Assembly: GCF_027947535.2 (NCBI RefSeq)
Contig: NZ_JAAGKO020000003.1
Location: 186,001 to 250,000 of the forward strand
Reading direction: 5' to 3'
Source of the DNA: Streptantibioticus silvisoli
GTDB lineage: Bacteria > Actinomycetota > Actinomycetes > Streptomycetales > Streptomycetaceae
Length of the DNA: 64,000 nt
The notes under the pieces are model-generated. The model worked only from the letters and a program-made list of their open reading frames with translations. It searched no databases and was not told the origin of the DNA. This document shows positions 1-9,902 of the stretch, in pieces (positions within the stretch are counted from its first letter, which is position 1; every line of letters begins with the position of its first letter). Position numbers and translations under genes: made by a program.

Positions 1-581
1 TTCTCCGCCGACATCATCTCCGGCAGGCCGGTGACGCCCTCGGTCTCGGCGACGCCGGTCTCGACCAGCACGATGCTGGCGCCGGGGGCGACGGCGTGCG
101 CCATCTCCACGTCGAGGGTGGTCTCACCGGCCCAGCCGGTCATGTCGGCGTCGCCCAGGTCGAAGGCCGGCACGTGCCCCCACTTGACCACCCGCACCCG
201 GGTGCTGGGCATGCCGAACTGCTTGCTGTAGGTGTCCAGGTCGTGCTGGATGGTCGGTGAGCCGAAGGAGTCGACGATGACGATGGTGCGGCCCTCGCCG
301 GTCACCCCGGAGTCGTAGAGCGCGTCGAGGTCGTAGGCCTTGCGGTACTGCAACGGGGTGTAGCAGTTGATCTTCCACTTCGCCTGGCACTGCTCGATGC
401 TCACCGGGCTGTCGACGTGCCGCACCAGGTGGTGGCCGGCGATCGCCGGGACCACCTTGACGGCCGGCGTCGCGGCCGCGGGGACGGCGGCCGCGCCCGG
501 GGGTACGGCGCCGGTCAGCGCGGCGGCGGCCAGGACGGCCGCCGCGGCCGCGGCGCGGGTGCGCGGGCGGGCTCTACGCAT
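1..581 (-). CDS. S53 (sedolisin) family secreted peptidase, C-terminal part cut by window edge
   Basis: The first 193 residues of a secreted acid-active serine-carboxyl peptidase; the rest lies beyond base 1. An Arg-rich, Ala-rich signal peptide covers roughly residues 1-32. The mature N-terminus contains a short Cys-bearing segment (C65, C73) and then the start of the catalytic fold. The motif GETTLDVE places the sedolisin Glu and Asp at about E153 and D157. The catalytic Ser (GTSxS) is outside the window. The ATG at 581-579 is preceded by GGAGAAC. It lies 325 bp from, and on the same strand as, a second S53 gene. No prodomain as long as in kumamolisin is visible. Confidence 0.85.
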   Translation of the reverse strand, partial: MRRARPRTRAAAAAAVLAAAALTGAVPPGAAAVPAAATPAVKVVPAIAGHHLVRHVDSPVSIEQCQAKWKINCYTPLQYRKAYDLDALYDSGVTGEGRTIVIVDSFGSPTIQHDLDTYSKQFGMPSTRVRVVKWGHVPAFDLGDADMTGWAGETTLDVEMAHAVAPGASIVLVETGVAETEGVTGLPEMMSAE

Positions 582-906
582 GGGTTCTCCTTCGTCGCGG
601 TGACGTCGCCCCGGGAGGACCGCCGGCGATCACGTCGGTCCGGACCTGAGCAGAAGACCTGCTGCCTCGGTGCGCCGGTCAACGATCGCCCGTCCCGTCC
701 CGGTCACCCGTGGCCGGCCACTCCGGCCCGGGGCGGCCCCCGAACGCGGGCCGCGAAGTGCGGCATACGTACCCACCGTCACCCTGGATTGACGGTGACT
801 CACCGGAATGCCACGCGGCCCCGGCCACCCGAGGGTGACCGGGGCCGGTGTCACGGCTGCCGGGCCGCCGTCCGCGACGGCGCGGCGGCTGCGGGGTGAA
901 CGGGCG

Positions 907-2145
907 TCAGCCGGTGAAGGCCGCCGTGCCGTTCGGGGTGCCCAGGCCGGTCGGGCCGTCGTAGCCGGTGCCCGCGGTGCACAGGTAGCTCGTGTCGCAG
1001 GTGCCGTTGGAGCCGGAGGTGACGTCGTTCAGCGCGCCGGTGTTGGCGTAGGGGAACGACGCCGGGTTGCTGCCCGACGACGGGGTGCCGGCGAGCGCGT
1101 AGACCGAGGCGATGATCGGCGACGAGGCGCTGGTGCCGCCGTAGACGTCCCAGCCGCCCGACTGGTAGGTGTCGTAGACCGCCACGCCGGTCGCCGGGTC
1201 GGCGACCGCGGAGACGTCGGCGATGGTCCGCTTCGAGCAGCCGCTGTCGGTCTGCCAGGACGGCTTGGTCTCGTAGGCGGAGCAGCCCGAGCCGGTGCCC
1301 TCGGTGCTGCTGGTGTTCCACACCGACTCCGACCAGCCGCGCGAGCTGGAGTCCTTGGTCAGCGAGGTGCCGCCGACCGCTGTGACGTCCGGCGAGGCGG
1401 CCGGGTACTCGGCGCCGTAGCCGCCGTCACCGGCGGAGGCGGTGATGACGGTGCCGGGGTGGTCGTAGTACTTGGTGTCGGTCGAGGTGTCCGAGGAGTC
1501 CTCGGAGCCGCCGTAGCTGTTGGAGACGAAGCCGGCGCCCAGCTTGACCGCCTCGTTGACCGACGCGCCCAGGTCGTCGGTGTTCGCCGAGGTGGCCTCG
1601 ACCAGGATGATGTGCGCCTTGGGGGCGATGGCGGAGACCATGTCGAGGTCGAGCGAGATCTCGCCGGCCCAGCCGGAGTCGGCGGTCGGGTAGTTGGTGC
1701 TACCGTCCTGCGCCACCTTGCTGAAGCAGCCGTCGCCGCAGGCCGGCAGGCCGTACTGCGAGCGGTAGGCGGCCATGTCCGACGCGGCGTTGGGGTCGTC
1801 CTGCGCGTCCACGATGGCGATGGTCTGGCCCGCGCCGCCGCCGGTCGGCAGGTTGTAGGCGCTGGTCAGGTCGGACGGGCCGAAGCCACTGGGGGTGGCG
1901 TCGGCGGCCATGGCGTGCTTCTGGGTGATGTCGGTGCGCTGGAGCGCCATGCACGCCATCACGCCGGGCTTGTCCGGCGCGGCACACAGCCGCTTGACGT
2001 GCGGTCCGCTCGCCGCCGGGGTGGCGGCGCCGGCCGGGGCGACCACCGCGAAGGTACCGGCGACCGCCAGGCCCGCCGAGGCGGTGGCGACGACGGTACG
2101 CACCAGGCGGCGACTGCGTCGCGTGCCGGAAGTGGAGTTGTGCAA
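907..2145 (-). CDS. S53 (sedolisin) family secreted peptidase
   Basis: A secreted pepstatin-insensitive serine-carboxyl peptidase of 412 aa. These enzymes cleave proteins at acidic pH outside the cell. The signal peptide is Arg-rich then hydrophobic (about residues 1-41). Catalytic Glu and Asp sit in GEISLDLD (E162, D166), the oxyanion Asp in ASAGDGG (D240), and the nucleophile in GGTSASSP (S339). The C-terminal GLGTPNG segment is typical of the Ca-binding region. A TTG start at 2145 is chosen because AGGGAGG lies about 8 nt upstream and the signal peptide follows at once. An in-frame upstream GTG would add a non-signal-like stretch. It is short for the family because it lacks the long prodomain. 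Confidence 0.9.
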   Translation of the reverse strand: MHNSTSGTRRSRRLVRTVVATASAGLAVAGTFAVVAPAGAATPAASGPHVKRLCAAPDKPGVMACMALQRTDITQKHAMAADATPSGFGPSDLTSAYNLPTGGGAGQTIAIVDAQDDPNAASDMAAYRSQYGLPACGDGCFSKVAQDGSTNYPTADSGWAGEISLDLDMVSAIAPKAHIILVEATSANTDDLGASVNEAVKLGAGFVSNSYGGSEDSSDTSTDTKYYDHPGTVITASAGDGGYGAEYPAASPDVTAVGGTSLTKDSSSRGWSESVWNTSSTEGTGSGCSAYETKPSWQTDSGCSKRTIADVSAVADPATGVAVYDTYQSGGWDVYGGTSASSPIIASVYALAGTPSSGSNPASFPYANTGALNDVTSGSNGTCDTSYLCTAGTGYDGPTGLGTPNGTAAFTG

Positions 2146-2427
2146 GGAACGGCCCTCCCTGGGGGGATGGGGGCGGCACCGGCCCGAACACGTACGGGCC
2201 CAGGTCGTGCGCCGCCCCGGGATCGACCGCCCGCCGGGTGCTCGTCCCGCCGCTGTGGGGTGTCGCGGCGGGAGTGGGGGGAGCACGAGGTGGCAAAGAA
2301 GCCATGCGCATGACAGATGCACCGGCCCAGTGCCACCCCGGCGAGTGGTGTCTGGTGCCAGGAAGCTAGCCCACGTTCACAGCGGACCACAAGGTTCCAG
2401 GTACCGCCGCGACCGTCCGGCGGCGCA

Positions 2428-2447
2428 ATGTTACCCGGCCGTAACAT
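2428..2447. promoter_or_regulatory. perfect inverted repeat, probable operator
   Basis: ATGTTAC-6 nt-GTAACAT, arms of 7 bp, in the 495-bp region between the divergent S53 gene and acyltransferase gene. The local sequence is less GC-rich than its surroundings. The arms resemble the GTTAC/GTAAC half sites at 15135-15164, so the same TetR-type regulator could act at both. This is inferred from sequence similarity only. Apart from this site I see no gene in 2146-2640. Confidence 0.5.
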
Positions 2448-2640
2448 CAAGGACCGCCCGCTCCGGGACCGTTGGCCCCGCCCGAACAGGTGATTGGCCA
2501 TCACCCCGTTCCGCACCCCCGGAACCCGCTGCGACCTGCGGTTCCGTCCTCCCCGACGGCCCGCCGCCACCGGAACGGCGGACCGGCAACCGGCGGTGCG
2601 GCGACGGGGGTCGCGCGGCGTGATTGTGAACAGTACGAAG

Positions 2641-4623
2641 ATGAGCACCGACATGACGCGTCCGGCGCCCGGTCCACCGGCCGCCCCGCCGGCGGCCGCG
2701 GCCGGCGCCCCGAGGTCCCAGGGACTGGACGGGCTGCGGGCCCTGGCGGTGACGGCCGTGGTCGTCTACCACCTGTGGACGAACGGCCTGCCGGGCGGAT
2801 TCATCGGCGTCGACCTGTTCTTCGTCATCAGCGGCTACCTCATCACCAGCCTGCTCACCGCCGAGCGGGACCGCACCGGCCGGATGCGGCTGCGCGCCTT
2901 CTGGGTCCGGCGCGCCCGGCGGCTGCTGCCCGCGCTGTGGGCGGTGCTGGTCGTCGCCGCCTGCGCGGCCACCCTGCTGGGCGGCGACACCTACGCCGGC
3001 CTGCGCGGCACCGTGCTGGCGGCGCTGACCTACAGCAGCAACTGGTGGCAGGTCGCCCGGCACGACGCCTACTTCGCCGGCGTCGGCGGCCGCCCGGTGC
3101 TCCAGCACCTGTGGTCGCTCGCCGTCGAGGAGCAGTTCTACGTGCTGTGGCCGATGCTGCTGTGGGCGGTGCTGTCGCTGGTGCGCGGCCGGCGGCGGCA
3201 GGCGGCGGCCACCGCCGGCCTGGCGGGCTGCTGCTTCGCGCTGATGGCCTGGCTGTTCAGCCCGGACACCGACACCTCCCGGGTGTACTACGGCACCGAC
3301 ACGCACGGCGGCGGCCTGCTGCTCGGCGCGGCGGCCGCGCTGCTGGTCCCGCTGGCCCGGGCCGGCGGGCCGTGGCCGGCCCGGTCGGTGCGGCTGCTGG
3401 ACCGGGCCGGGTTCGCCGGGCTCGGCGTGCTCGCGCTGGCCGCGCTGCTGCTGGACGGCACCGGCGCCGCGACGTACCGGGGCGGGCTGGCCATCTCCTG
3501 CGCGGCGTCGGTGGCGGTGACGGTGGCGGCCTGCGCGCCGGGCCGGCTCGCGCGGTCGCTGTCGTGGCCGCCGCTGGTGTGGGTGGGCCGCCGCTCCTAC
3601 GGGATCTACCTGTGGCACTGGCCGCTGATCGCCGTGCTGGCCGACGCCGCACCCCGGCTCGCTGCCTCCCCGGCCGGGCACTGGCTGGTGCTGGCGGCGA
3701 CCGTGCTGATCGCCGCCGCCTCGCACCGGGCGCTGGAGGAACCGCTGATCCGGCTCGGCACCCGCGCCTACCTGACCGCCGGCCGCCGGTGGTTCGAGGA
3801 GCGGGCCGAGCAACGCCCCCAGCAGGCCCTGGCGCTGGCGGTGGCCGCCGCCGGCGTGGTCACCGTGGCCGCCATCGGCGTCGCCCACGCCCCCGGCGCC
3901 ACCGGGCTCCAGGCGCAGATCGCGGCCGGCCAACGCCTCGCCGCCGACCCGCCGGGCGCCTCCCCGGCCGCCACTTCCGCCGTCGCCCCGGGCCCCTCCC
4001 CCGCCGCGCCGGGCGTCCCGGACCGCGGCGCGCCGGCCCCGCGTCCGCCGACCGGTCCGAACGGCACGCCGTTCGCGGTGGTCGACGGCCGGGACACCGG
4101 CGGCCACGAACACGGCACGGCGATCGCCGCCCGGCCGCCGGTCACCGGCGAGGACCTGACGGCGGTGGGCGACTCGGTGATGCTGGCCTCGGCGGACGCC
4201 CTGCGGCACGACTTCCCCGGCATCGCGGTGGAGGCCAAGGTCGGACGGCAGATGGACGCCGCCCCCGGCGTGCTGCGCGATCTGGCGGCGGCCGGGCGGC
4301 TGCGGCACACGGTCGTCATCGGCCTGGGCACCAACGGCGGGTTCGGCGACTCCGTCATCGACGACGTCCTGCGGATCACCGGCCCCGGCCGCACGGTCGC
4401 CTTCGTCGACGTCCACGTGCCCAAGCCCTGGCAGGACGGCGTCAACGCGGCCCTGCGCCGGGCCGTCGTCCGGCACCCCGGCACCCTGCTGGTCGACTGG
4501 AACGCGGTCATCTCCCCCGCTCCCGAACGCCTGTGGACCGACCGCACCCACCCCCGCCCGTCCGGCACCGGTCTCTACGCCGACGCGGTCCGCGACACGC
4601 TGGCCCGGGCGGCCGGCGGGTGA
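2641..4623 (+). CDS. OafA/YrhL-type membrane acyltransferase with C-terminal SGNH domain
   Basis: An integral-membrane O-acyltransferase that transfers acyl (often acetyl) groups to cell-surface glycans. The first half is the acyltransferase_3 domain with about ten membrane segments. Hallmarks are QGLDGLRALAV, the essential His in VVYHLW, LFFVISGYLI and the SVEEQFYVLWP motif. A Pro/Ala-rich linker leads to an extracytoplasmic SGNH-like domain containing GDSVMLASADAL, GLGTNGG and DRTHPRPSG (probable catalytic Ser and Asp/His). The ATG at 2641 gives 660 aa. In-frame GTG/TTG codons upstream (from 2494) would add an Arg/Pro-rich stretch unlike the family. The substrate cannot be told from context. 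Confidence 0.87.
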   Translation: MSTDMTRPAPGPPAAPPAAAAGAPRSQGLDGLRALAVTAVVVYHLWTNGLPGGFIGVDLFFVISGYLITSLLTAERDRTGRMRLRAFWVRRARRLLPALWAVLVVAACAATLLGGDTYAGLRGTVLAALTYSSNWWQVARHDAYFAGVGGRPVLQHLWSLAVEEQFYVLWPMLLWAVLSLVRGRRRQAAATAGLAGCCFALMAWLFSPDTDTSRVYYGTDTHGGGLLLGAAAALLVPLARAGGPWPARSVRLLDRAGFAGLGVLALAALLLDGTGAATYRGGLAISCAASVAVTVAACAPGRLARSLSWPPLVWVGRRSYGIYLWHWPLIAVLADAAPRLAASPAGHWLVLAATVLIAAASHRALEEPLIRLGTRAYLTAGRRWFEERAEQRPQQALALAVAAAGVVTVAAIGVAHAPGATGLQAQIAAGQRLAADPPGASPAATSAVAPGPSPAAPGVPDRGAPAPRPPTGPNGTPFAVVDGRDTGGHEHGTAIAARPPVTGEDLTAVGDSVMLASADALRHDFPGIAVEAKVGRQMDAAPGVLRDLAAAGRLRHTVVIGLGTNGGFGDSVIDDVLRITGPGRTVAFVDVHVPKPWQDGVNAALRRAVVRHPGTLLVDWNAVISPAPERLWTDRTHPRPSGTGLYADAVRDTLARAAGG

Positions 4624-4689
4624 GGAGCTGTCGTCCGGCGAGGGGGCGGACGGCGAGGGGGGCCGACCGGTGGACGGCAGCCGGGGGTA

Positions 4690-4757
4690 CGGCCCAACGG
4701 TGAGCGGGTTACCGACCCGAGAGCGGCCCAACGGTGAGCGGGTTACCGACCGGAGAG
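4690..4757. repeat. 34-nt direct duplication
   Basis: Two adjacent 34-nt copies, identical except for one base, in the 280-bp region between two convergent genes. Further degenerate copies of the GAGCGGCC...GGTGAG theme follow to about 4890. No coding potential was recognised. Confidence 0.6.
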
Positions 4758-4903
4758 CGGCCGGCGGGTGAGGTGCCAGCCGGGGAGCCGTTGTCCGGCC
4801 GGCGACCAGAGCGCTGCTGTCCGGCGAGCGGCCGGCGGGCGAGGCCCGCGACCAGTGAGCTGCTATCCGCTGAGCGGCCACCGGTGAGCGCCCGGCGGCC
4901 GGG

Positions 4904-5887
4904 TCACAGCCAGCCGGCCCGGGACGCCTGGATGCCCGCCTGGAAGCGGGTGCGGGCGCCGAGGGCATCCATCAGCTCGCGCACCCAGCGCTGCACGGTG
5001 CGCGGTGATACGCCGAGCTGCCGGGCGATGCTGTCGTCGGTGAACCCGGCCGACAGCAGCGTCAGCAGTTCGGTGCGCCGGTCGGGCGCCGGGCTGTCGC
5101 TGTGCGCGTTGGGCACGCCGACCGCCCGGTGCCAGTACGCCTCGAACATCCCGGTCAGCGCGTCCAGCAGCGAGGAGGCGCGCACCAGGACCGCGCCGCG
5201 CAGTTCGGCGCCGGTGGCCACCGGCAACAGGGCCCAGCGGTCGTCGACGATGGCGAGCTTGCAGGGCAGTTCGGGCAGCATGCGGGCCTCCTCGCCCGCC
5301 GCGACGACCGCCGCGATCTCGGCCCGGCGTCCGGGCGCGCCGACCGAGCCGCTCTCGTAGACCGCCCGGACCTTCACCCCGCGCTCCAGCAGGCGGCGTT
5401 CCGGCTCGGCGTCGCCGAAGGACAGGTGCGGCGGCTTGTCGAACATCAGCAGCCGGCGGCGTGCGCCGTCGCGCATCTGCCGCCAGCGCTCGGCTATCAC
5501 GGCCTGGCCGGTGATGACCTCGACCAGGTCGTCGACCTGCGGGCTGCGGGCGCTGCGGTAGGTGCGCATGAGTTCGCCGACCCGGCCGCGGGTGCGCAGC
5601 AACTCCTCCTCCCGGCGCAGCAGCAACGCCTCCAACGCGACGTCCGGGGCGGCGGCCGACCAGTGCGGCGGGGCGCCCTCGGGACCGTTGACCAGGCCGT
5701 AGGAGGCCAGCGCGGTCAGCATCGCCTCGGTGCGGGCGGTGGTGGTGCGCAGGTCGGCGGCCAGTTCGGCGGAGGTGGCCCGGCCGCTGGCCAACACCCG
5801 CGCGTAGGCGCTCTGTTCGGGCTCGGGAATGCCGAGTCCCTCCAGCAGTCCCTGCTGGGCCGTACGGGTCACGCCCGGTGTCGTCAT
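4904..5887 (-). CDS. TrmB/LuxR-type transcriptional regulator
   Basis: A 327-aa regulator of a type frequent in streptomycetes. An N-terminal TrmB-like winged helix (about residues 20-80) is followed by a PLD-like sensory domain (about 125-235). A C-terminal LuxR/GerE helix-turn-helix lies at about 275-325, with core GFTDDSIARQLGVSPRTVQRWV. The ATG at 5887 has a good site (GAGGGAG, 5-6 nt away). A GTG eleven codons upstream is possible but less well placed. It is divergent from the G1 peptidase gene, with a palindrome between them, so it may control itself and the peptidase. Ligand unknown. Confidence 0.82.
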   Translation of the reverse strand: MTTPGVTRTAQQGLLEGLGIPEPEQSAYARVLASGRATSAELAADLRTTTARTEAMLTALASYGLVNGPEGAPPHWSAAAPDVALEALLLRREEELLRTRGRVGELMRTYRSARSPQVDDLVEVITGQAVIAERWRQMRDGARRRLLMFDKPPHLSFGDAEPERRLLERGVKVRAVYESGSVGAPGRRAEIAAVVAAGEEARMLPELPCKLAIVDDRWALLPVATGAELRGAVLVRASSLLDALTGMFEAYWHRAVGVPNAHSDSPAPDRRTELLTLLSAGFTDDSIARQLGVSPRTVQRWVRELMDALGARTRFQAGIQASRAGWL

Positions 5888-5918
5888 GACCGCTCCCTCT
5901 GAGGAACCGCTCGTCCAC

Positions 5919-5932
5919 ACATGATGTCATGT
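5919..5932. promoter_or_regulatory. ACATGA-TG-TCATGT palindrome, putative operator
   Basis: A 6-2-6 inverted repeat just upstream of the regulator start and about 130 bp upstream of the G1 peptidase start. The position suits autoregulation by the TrmB/LuxR-like protein. The assignment is inference. Confidence 0.4.
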
Positions 5933-6058
5933 TCCCGCCATGGCGGGTTCCGGTCCGCCCGATCCCCTTGAGCCGCGGCGAACGCCGTGACCACGATGAT
6001 TCACGGTCCGGCCGGCCGCCCCACACCTTCACTCCTCCCCCCACAGGAGATACGGCTC

Positions 6059-6814
6059 ATGGGCATGACTTCGAGCGCCAGAGGAAAGCTCGCCAAGGGC
6101 AAGGCCGCTGCGGCGGGCATGATCCTCGCCGCCGCGCTGGTTCCGGCGAGCGCCGGTACGGCGGCGGCTGCGGACTTCACCCCGCAGACCGGACACTACG
6201 CCGACAGCAACTGGGGCGGCTACGTCGCCCAGGGCAGCTTCACCAGCATCAGCGGTTCGTGGGTCGAGCCCTCGGTGACCTGCAACTCCACCAACGACCT
6301 GTTCGCACCGTGGGTCGGCCTCGACGGCTACGGCTCGCAGAGCGTCGAGCAGGCCGGCGTGCAGACCGACTGCTCCAGCGGTTCGCCGGTGCTGTCGGCC
6401 TGGTACGAGATGTACCCGGCGGCCCCGGTGTACTGGAGCAACCCGGTCTCCGAGGGTGACACCATCACGTCGTCCATCGTCTCCAACGGCGGCGGCAGCT
6501 ACACCCTGACCCTCTCCGACACCACCCAGGGCTGGACGAAGACGGTCAACCAGAACCTCAGCGCCGACAACGCCAGCGCGGAGGCGGTCATCGAGTCGCC
6601 GACCTCCAGCTACCCGTCGTTCGACCAGCTCAACTTCTCCAACATCACGGTCGACGGCCAGCCGTTCGCCTCCTCCAACCCCGGCTCGCTCACCAGCGGC
6701 GGCTACGGCCCGGGCCCGCTCAACGGCGGCGACTTCTCCATGACGCCCGGCGCGGACGCGATCCACGCCGGCACCCACGCGTCGACCAGCCGCCCCGGCA
6801 CCATCCGCTACTGA
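6059..6814 (+). CDS. G1 family (eqolisin) secreted glutamic peptidase
   Basis: A secreted acid peptidase of 251 aa using a Gln/Glu dyad. A Lys/Arg-rich signal peptide with a hydrophobic core ends near residue 38 (AGTAAAA). The mature domain begins with the family marker SNWGGYV. The catalytic Gln is in VEQAGVQ (Q98) and the Glu in AVIESP (E179), matching the two scytalidoglutamic-peptidase motifs. AGGAGA lies 9 nt before the ATG at 6059; the second ATG (6065) is an alternative. The family is best known from fungi but has bacterial members. With the two S53 genes it makes three acid-type peptidases within 7 kb. Confidence 0.88.
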   Translation: MGMTSSARGKLAKGKAAAAGMILAAALVPASAGTAAAADFTPQTGHYADSNWGGYVAQGSFTSISGSWVEPSVTCNSTNDLFAPWVGLDGYGSQSVEQAGVQTDCSSGSPVLSAWYEMYPAAPVYWSNPVSEGDTITSSIVSNGGGSYTLTLSDTTQGWTKTVNQNLSADNASAEAVIESPTSSYPSFDQLNFSNITVDGQPFASSNPGSLTSGGYGPGPLNGGDFSMTPGADAIHAGTHASTSRPGTIRY

Positions 6815-6910
6815 ACCCCCCACCGGTGAGGACCCCTGACACCTCACCGGCGAGAAAGCCCTGACGGCGGTCCGGCCCACCCATGCGGTGGACCGGACCG
6901 CCGAACGGCG

Positions 6911-7040
6911 TTGCGCGGCGAACGGTGTGTTGCGCGGCGAACGGTGTCGCGGCGAACGGTGTCGCGGTGAACGGTGTCGCGGTGAACGGTGTCGCGGCGT
7001 GTGGGGTTGCGGCTCATGGCGTCGCGGCGAACGGGCGGCG
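6911..7040. repeat. 15-nt tandem repeat
   Basis: About eight imperfect copies of a 15-nt unit close to GTCGCGGTGAACGGT in the 406-bp gap between the G1 peptidase and fumarylacetoacetase genes. Since 15 is a multiple of 3, both strands read as pentapeptide repeats (NGVAA/NGVAV on plus, DTVHR-like on minus). No start with a ribosome site or other coding evidence was found, so I treat it as noncoding. Confidence 0.65.
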
Positions 7041-7220
7041 TGACCGGTCTCCCGGTCCGGGCGGTCAACGGCTTTCCTTCCGGCGGGCGTTGAGCCGCAG
7101 GCGTCCCGGTGTTGAACCTCAGACAGCCCTCGGCACCGCGAACGGCCTTGTCACGGGCCGACGTTGACCGCGTCCCTTGCTCGCCGGACCGGCCAACGCC
7201 AGCGCCGCGTACCGGTGTCG

Positions 7221-8453
<1,233 letters not shown>

Positions 8454-8863
8454 CGGTGGTGCCTCGCCTTCCTCTTCTGGGCGCCGGTGAGCGCGAGGAA
8501 AGGCTACGGGTCGGACGGGGGCGGAGTGGCCGGCGGGGGCGGGGCGCGGCCGGCGGTTTCGGGGCGGGGGTGGTTCGCGGGGGCGCGGCCGGGTCGCGGG
8601 GTACGGGGTTCGGGGCCGGGGGTGCGCGGCCGGGTGGGGGCGGACGGACTGCGTCGGCGCGGGGCGGACTCCCTCGGCCGGCGGCTTACGCGGTCCGTGC
8701 CGGTGCGGCAAACGGCTTACGTGGTCCGCGCTGACTCGGCCAGCGGTTTACGCGGCCGGGCGGACGCGGGCGGACGGGGCGGCCGGCCGGGCGAGCGGGC
8801 GCCGTCGATCGGACGGCGCGGGGCTCACCGGCGACGCGGCACCGCCGGTCGCGAGCCGCGGAC
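8454..8863. other. noncoding region with short degenerate repeats
   Basis: 410 bp upstream of the fumarylacetoacetase gene. It is G-rich and contains three related copies of CGGCTTACGCGGTCCG (about 8678-8760). It must hold the FAH promoter near 8455-8500, but no clear hexamers were recognised. No gene supported. Confidence 0.5.
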
Positions 8864-9028
8864 CTACCAGCGGCGCAGCGCCATCAGGCGGCGGCGCACG
8901 TCGATGCGGTCGGTCTGCGGCGGACCGGCGGCGTCGCCGTTCGACGTCGCGAGGGTCTCCCCGAGCGGGGCGGTGACGTCGTTGTCCGGGCGATCGGCGT
9001 CGGTGTTGCCATCCTGTGTGATTGTCAT
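8864..9028 (-). CDS. possible 54-aa protein of unknown function ending in Arg-Arg-Trp
   Basis: A short frame of 54 residues, too small for most gene finders. It starts MTITQDGNTDADRPDNDVT and ends IDVRRRLMALRRW, so an acidic, flexible N-terminal half is followed by a basic, helical C-terminus. GAAGGA lies about 8 nt before the ATG at 9028, and codon third positions are G/C-biased. It is 325 bp downstream of a winged-helix regulator gene on the same strand. No homologue recognised. It could be a small regulatory or precursor peptide, or spurious. Confidence 0.45.
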   Translation of the reverse strand: MTITQDGNTDADRPDNDVTAPLGETLATSNGDAAGPPQTDRIDVRRRLMALRRW

Positions 9029-9296
9029 GACGCGTGTCCTTCGTCATCGGCACGGGCACGTTGAGCACCCGTACCGCCTCGGCGGACTGTGCGCCGAGAC
9101 GGTCCCCGACCATAACGTCCTGCATACCGTCATGACCATGGGGACTGTCCCAGAACCACTCCACCGGCGCCTTCCCAGCGGGTTCTGTTCCATTCCCCAC
9201 CATTCGCGACCGCTTTCCGACCGCCACCGACCGAACCGCCGGACCGACCGAGGCCACTGCCTCGTCCCGTCCGGCCGGACCGGCCCACCCCCACCG

Positions 9297-9346
9297 AACC
9301 GACCCGAACCGACCCGAACCGACCCGAACCGACCGATCGACCGATC
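9297..9346. repeat. 10-nt tandem repeat followed by GACCGATC duplication
   Basis: Three to four copies of GACCCGAACC run directly into two copies of GACCGATC, just downstream of the winged-helix regulator stop. The rest of 9029-9353 holds no recognised gene. Confidence 0.6.
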
Positions 9347-9353
9347 GAAGAGG

Positions 9354-9902
9354 TCAATTTACCTTCACCGGCGCGTACTTGTAGCCGACCCGGCGTACGG
9401 TCACGATGCTGTCCCGGTGCGGGGCGCCCAGCTTGCGGCGCAGCCGGGCGACGTGGACGTCGACGGTACGGCCGTCCCCGACGTGCCCGTAGCCCCAGAC
9501 GGTGGTGACGAGCTGGTCGCGGGTGTGGACCCGGTGCGGGTGGGCGACGAGGTGGGCGAGGAGTTCGAACTCCAGGTAGGTCAGGTCCAGCGGTTCGCCG
9601 TCGACGCTGGCGGTGCGCCGCTCCTGGTCCAGCTGGATCGCCCCCTGGTCGGCGTCTTCCTGTTCCACCTCCGCGGTACGCAGGGCCGGCGGCAACTGGT
9701 CGGCGGGCACCAGCACCAGGTAGCCGACCATCGCGGGCCCGCCGTCGGTGCCGGGCAGGGTGTGGCCGGGCGCCGGCAACCAGGTGGCGCCGGGCGGCAG
9801 GACATCGGGCAGCGGCGGGAGTTCACCGGGGCGCACCGCGCGCAACCGCTGGCGGGGCACGACGGACAGCGGGGAGGACGAGGAACGGGTGGGGTTGGGC
9901 AT
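9354..9902 (-). CDS. winged-helix (OmpR/PhoB-type) DNA-binding protein without a receiver domain
   Basis: 182 aa. The C-terminal 95 residues form a PhoB-type winged helix: LTYLEFELLAHLVAHPHRV, RDQLVTTVWGYGHVGDGRTVDVHVARLRRKLG and VRRVGYKY are its characteristic segments. The N-terminal ~85 residues lack the phosphoacceptor Asp pattern of a receiver domain, so this is an orphan DNA-binding protein and not a classical response regulator. AAGGAAG lies 6-7 nt upstream of the ATG at 9902. Target genes are unknown. The adjacent less GC-rich stretch around 10130-10170 could contain its promoter. Confidence 0.85.
   Translation of the reverse strand: MPNPTRSSSSPLSVVPRQRLRAVRPGELPPLPDVLPPGATWLPAPGHTLPGTDGGPAMVGYLVLVPADQLPPALRTAEVEQEDADQGAIQLDQERRTASVDGEPLDLTYLEFELLAHLVAHPHRVHTRDQLVTTVWGYGHVGDGRTVDVHVARLRRKLGAPHRDSIVTVRRVGYKYAPVKVN

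Noticed and set aside
2431-4968. long minus-strand frame opposite the acyltransferase gene
   Set aside because: Shadow of a clear membrane acyltransferase gene; composition-driven open frame.
6883-7167. 94-aa repeat protein (NGVAA pentapeptides)
   Set aside because: No ribosome site, repeat also open on the other strand, and no sign of selection on either.
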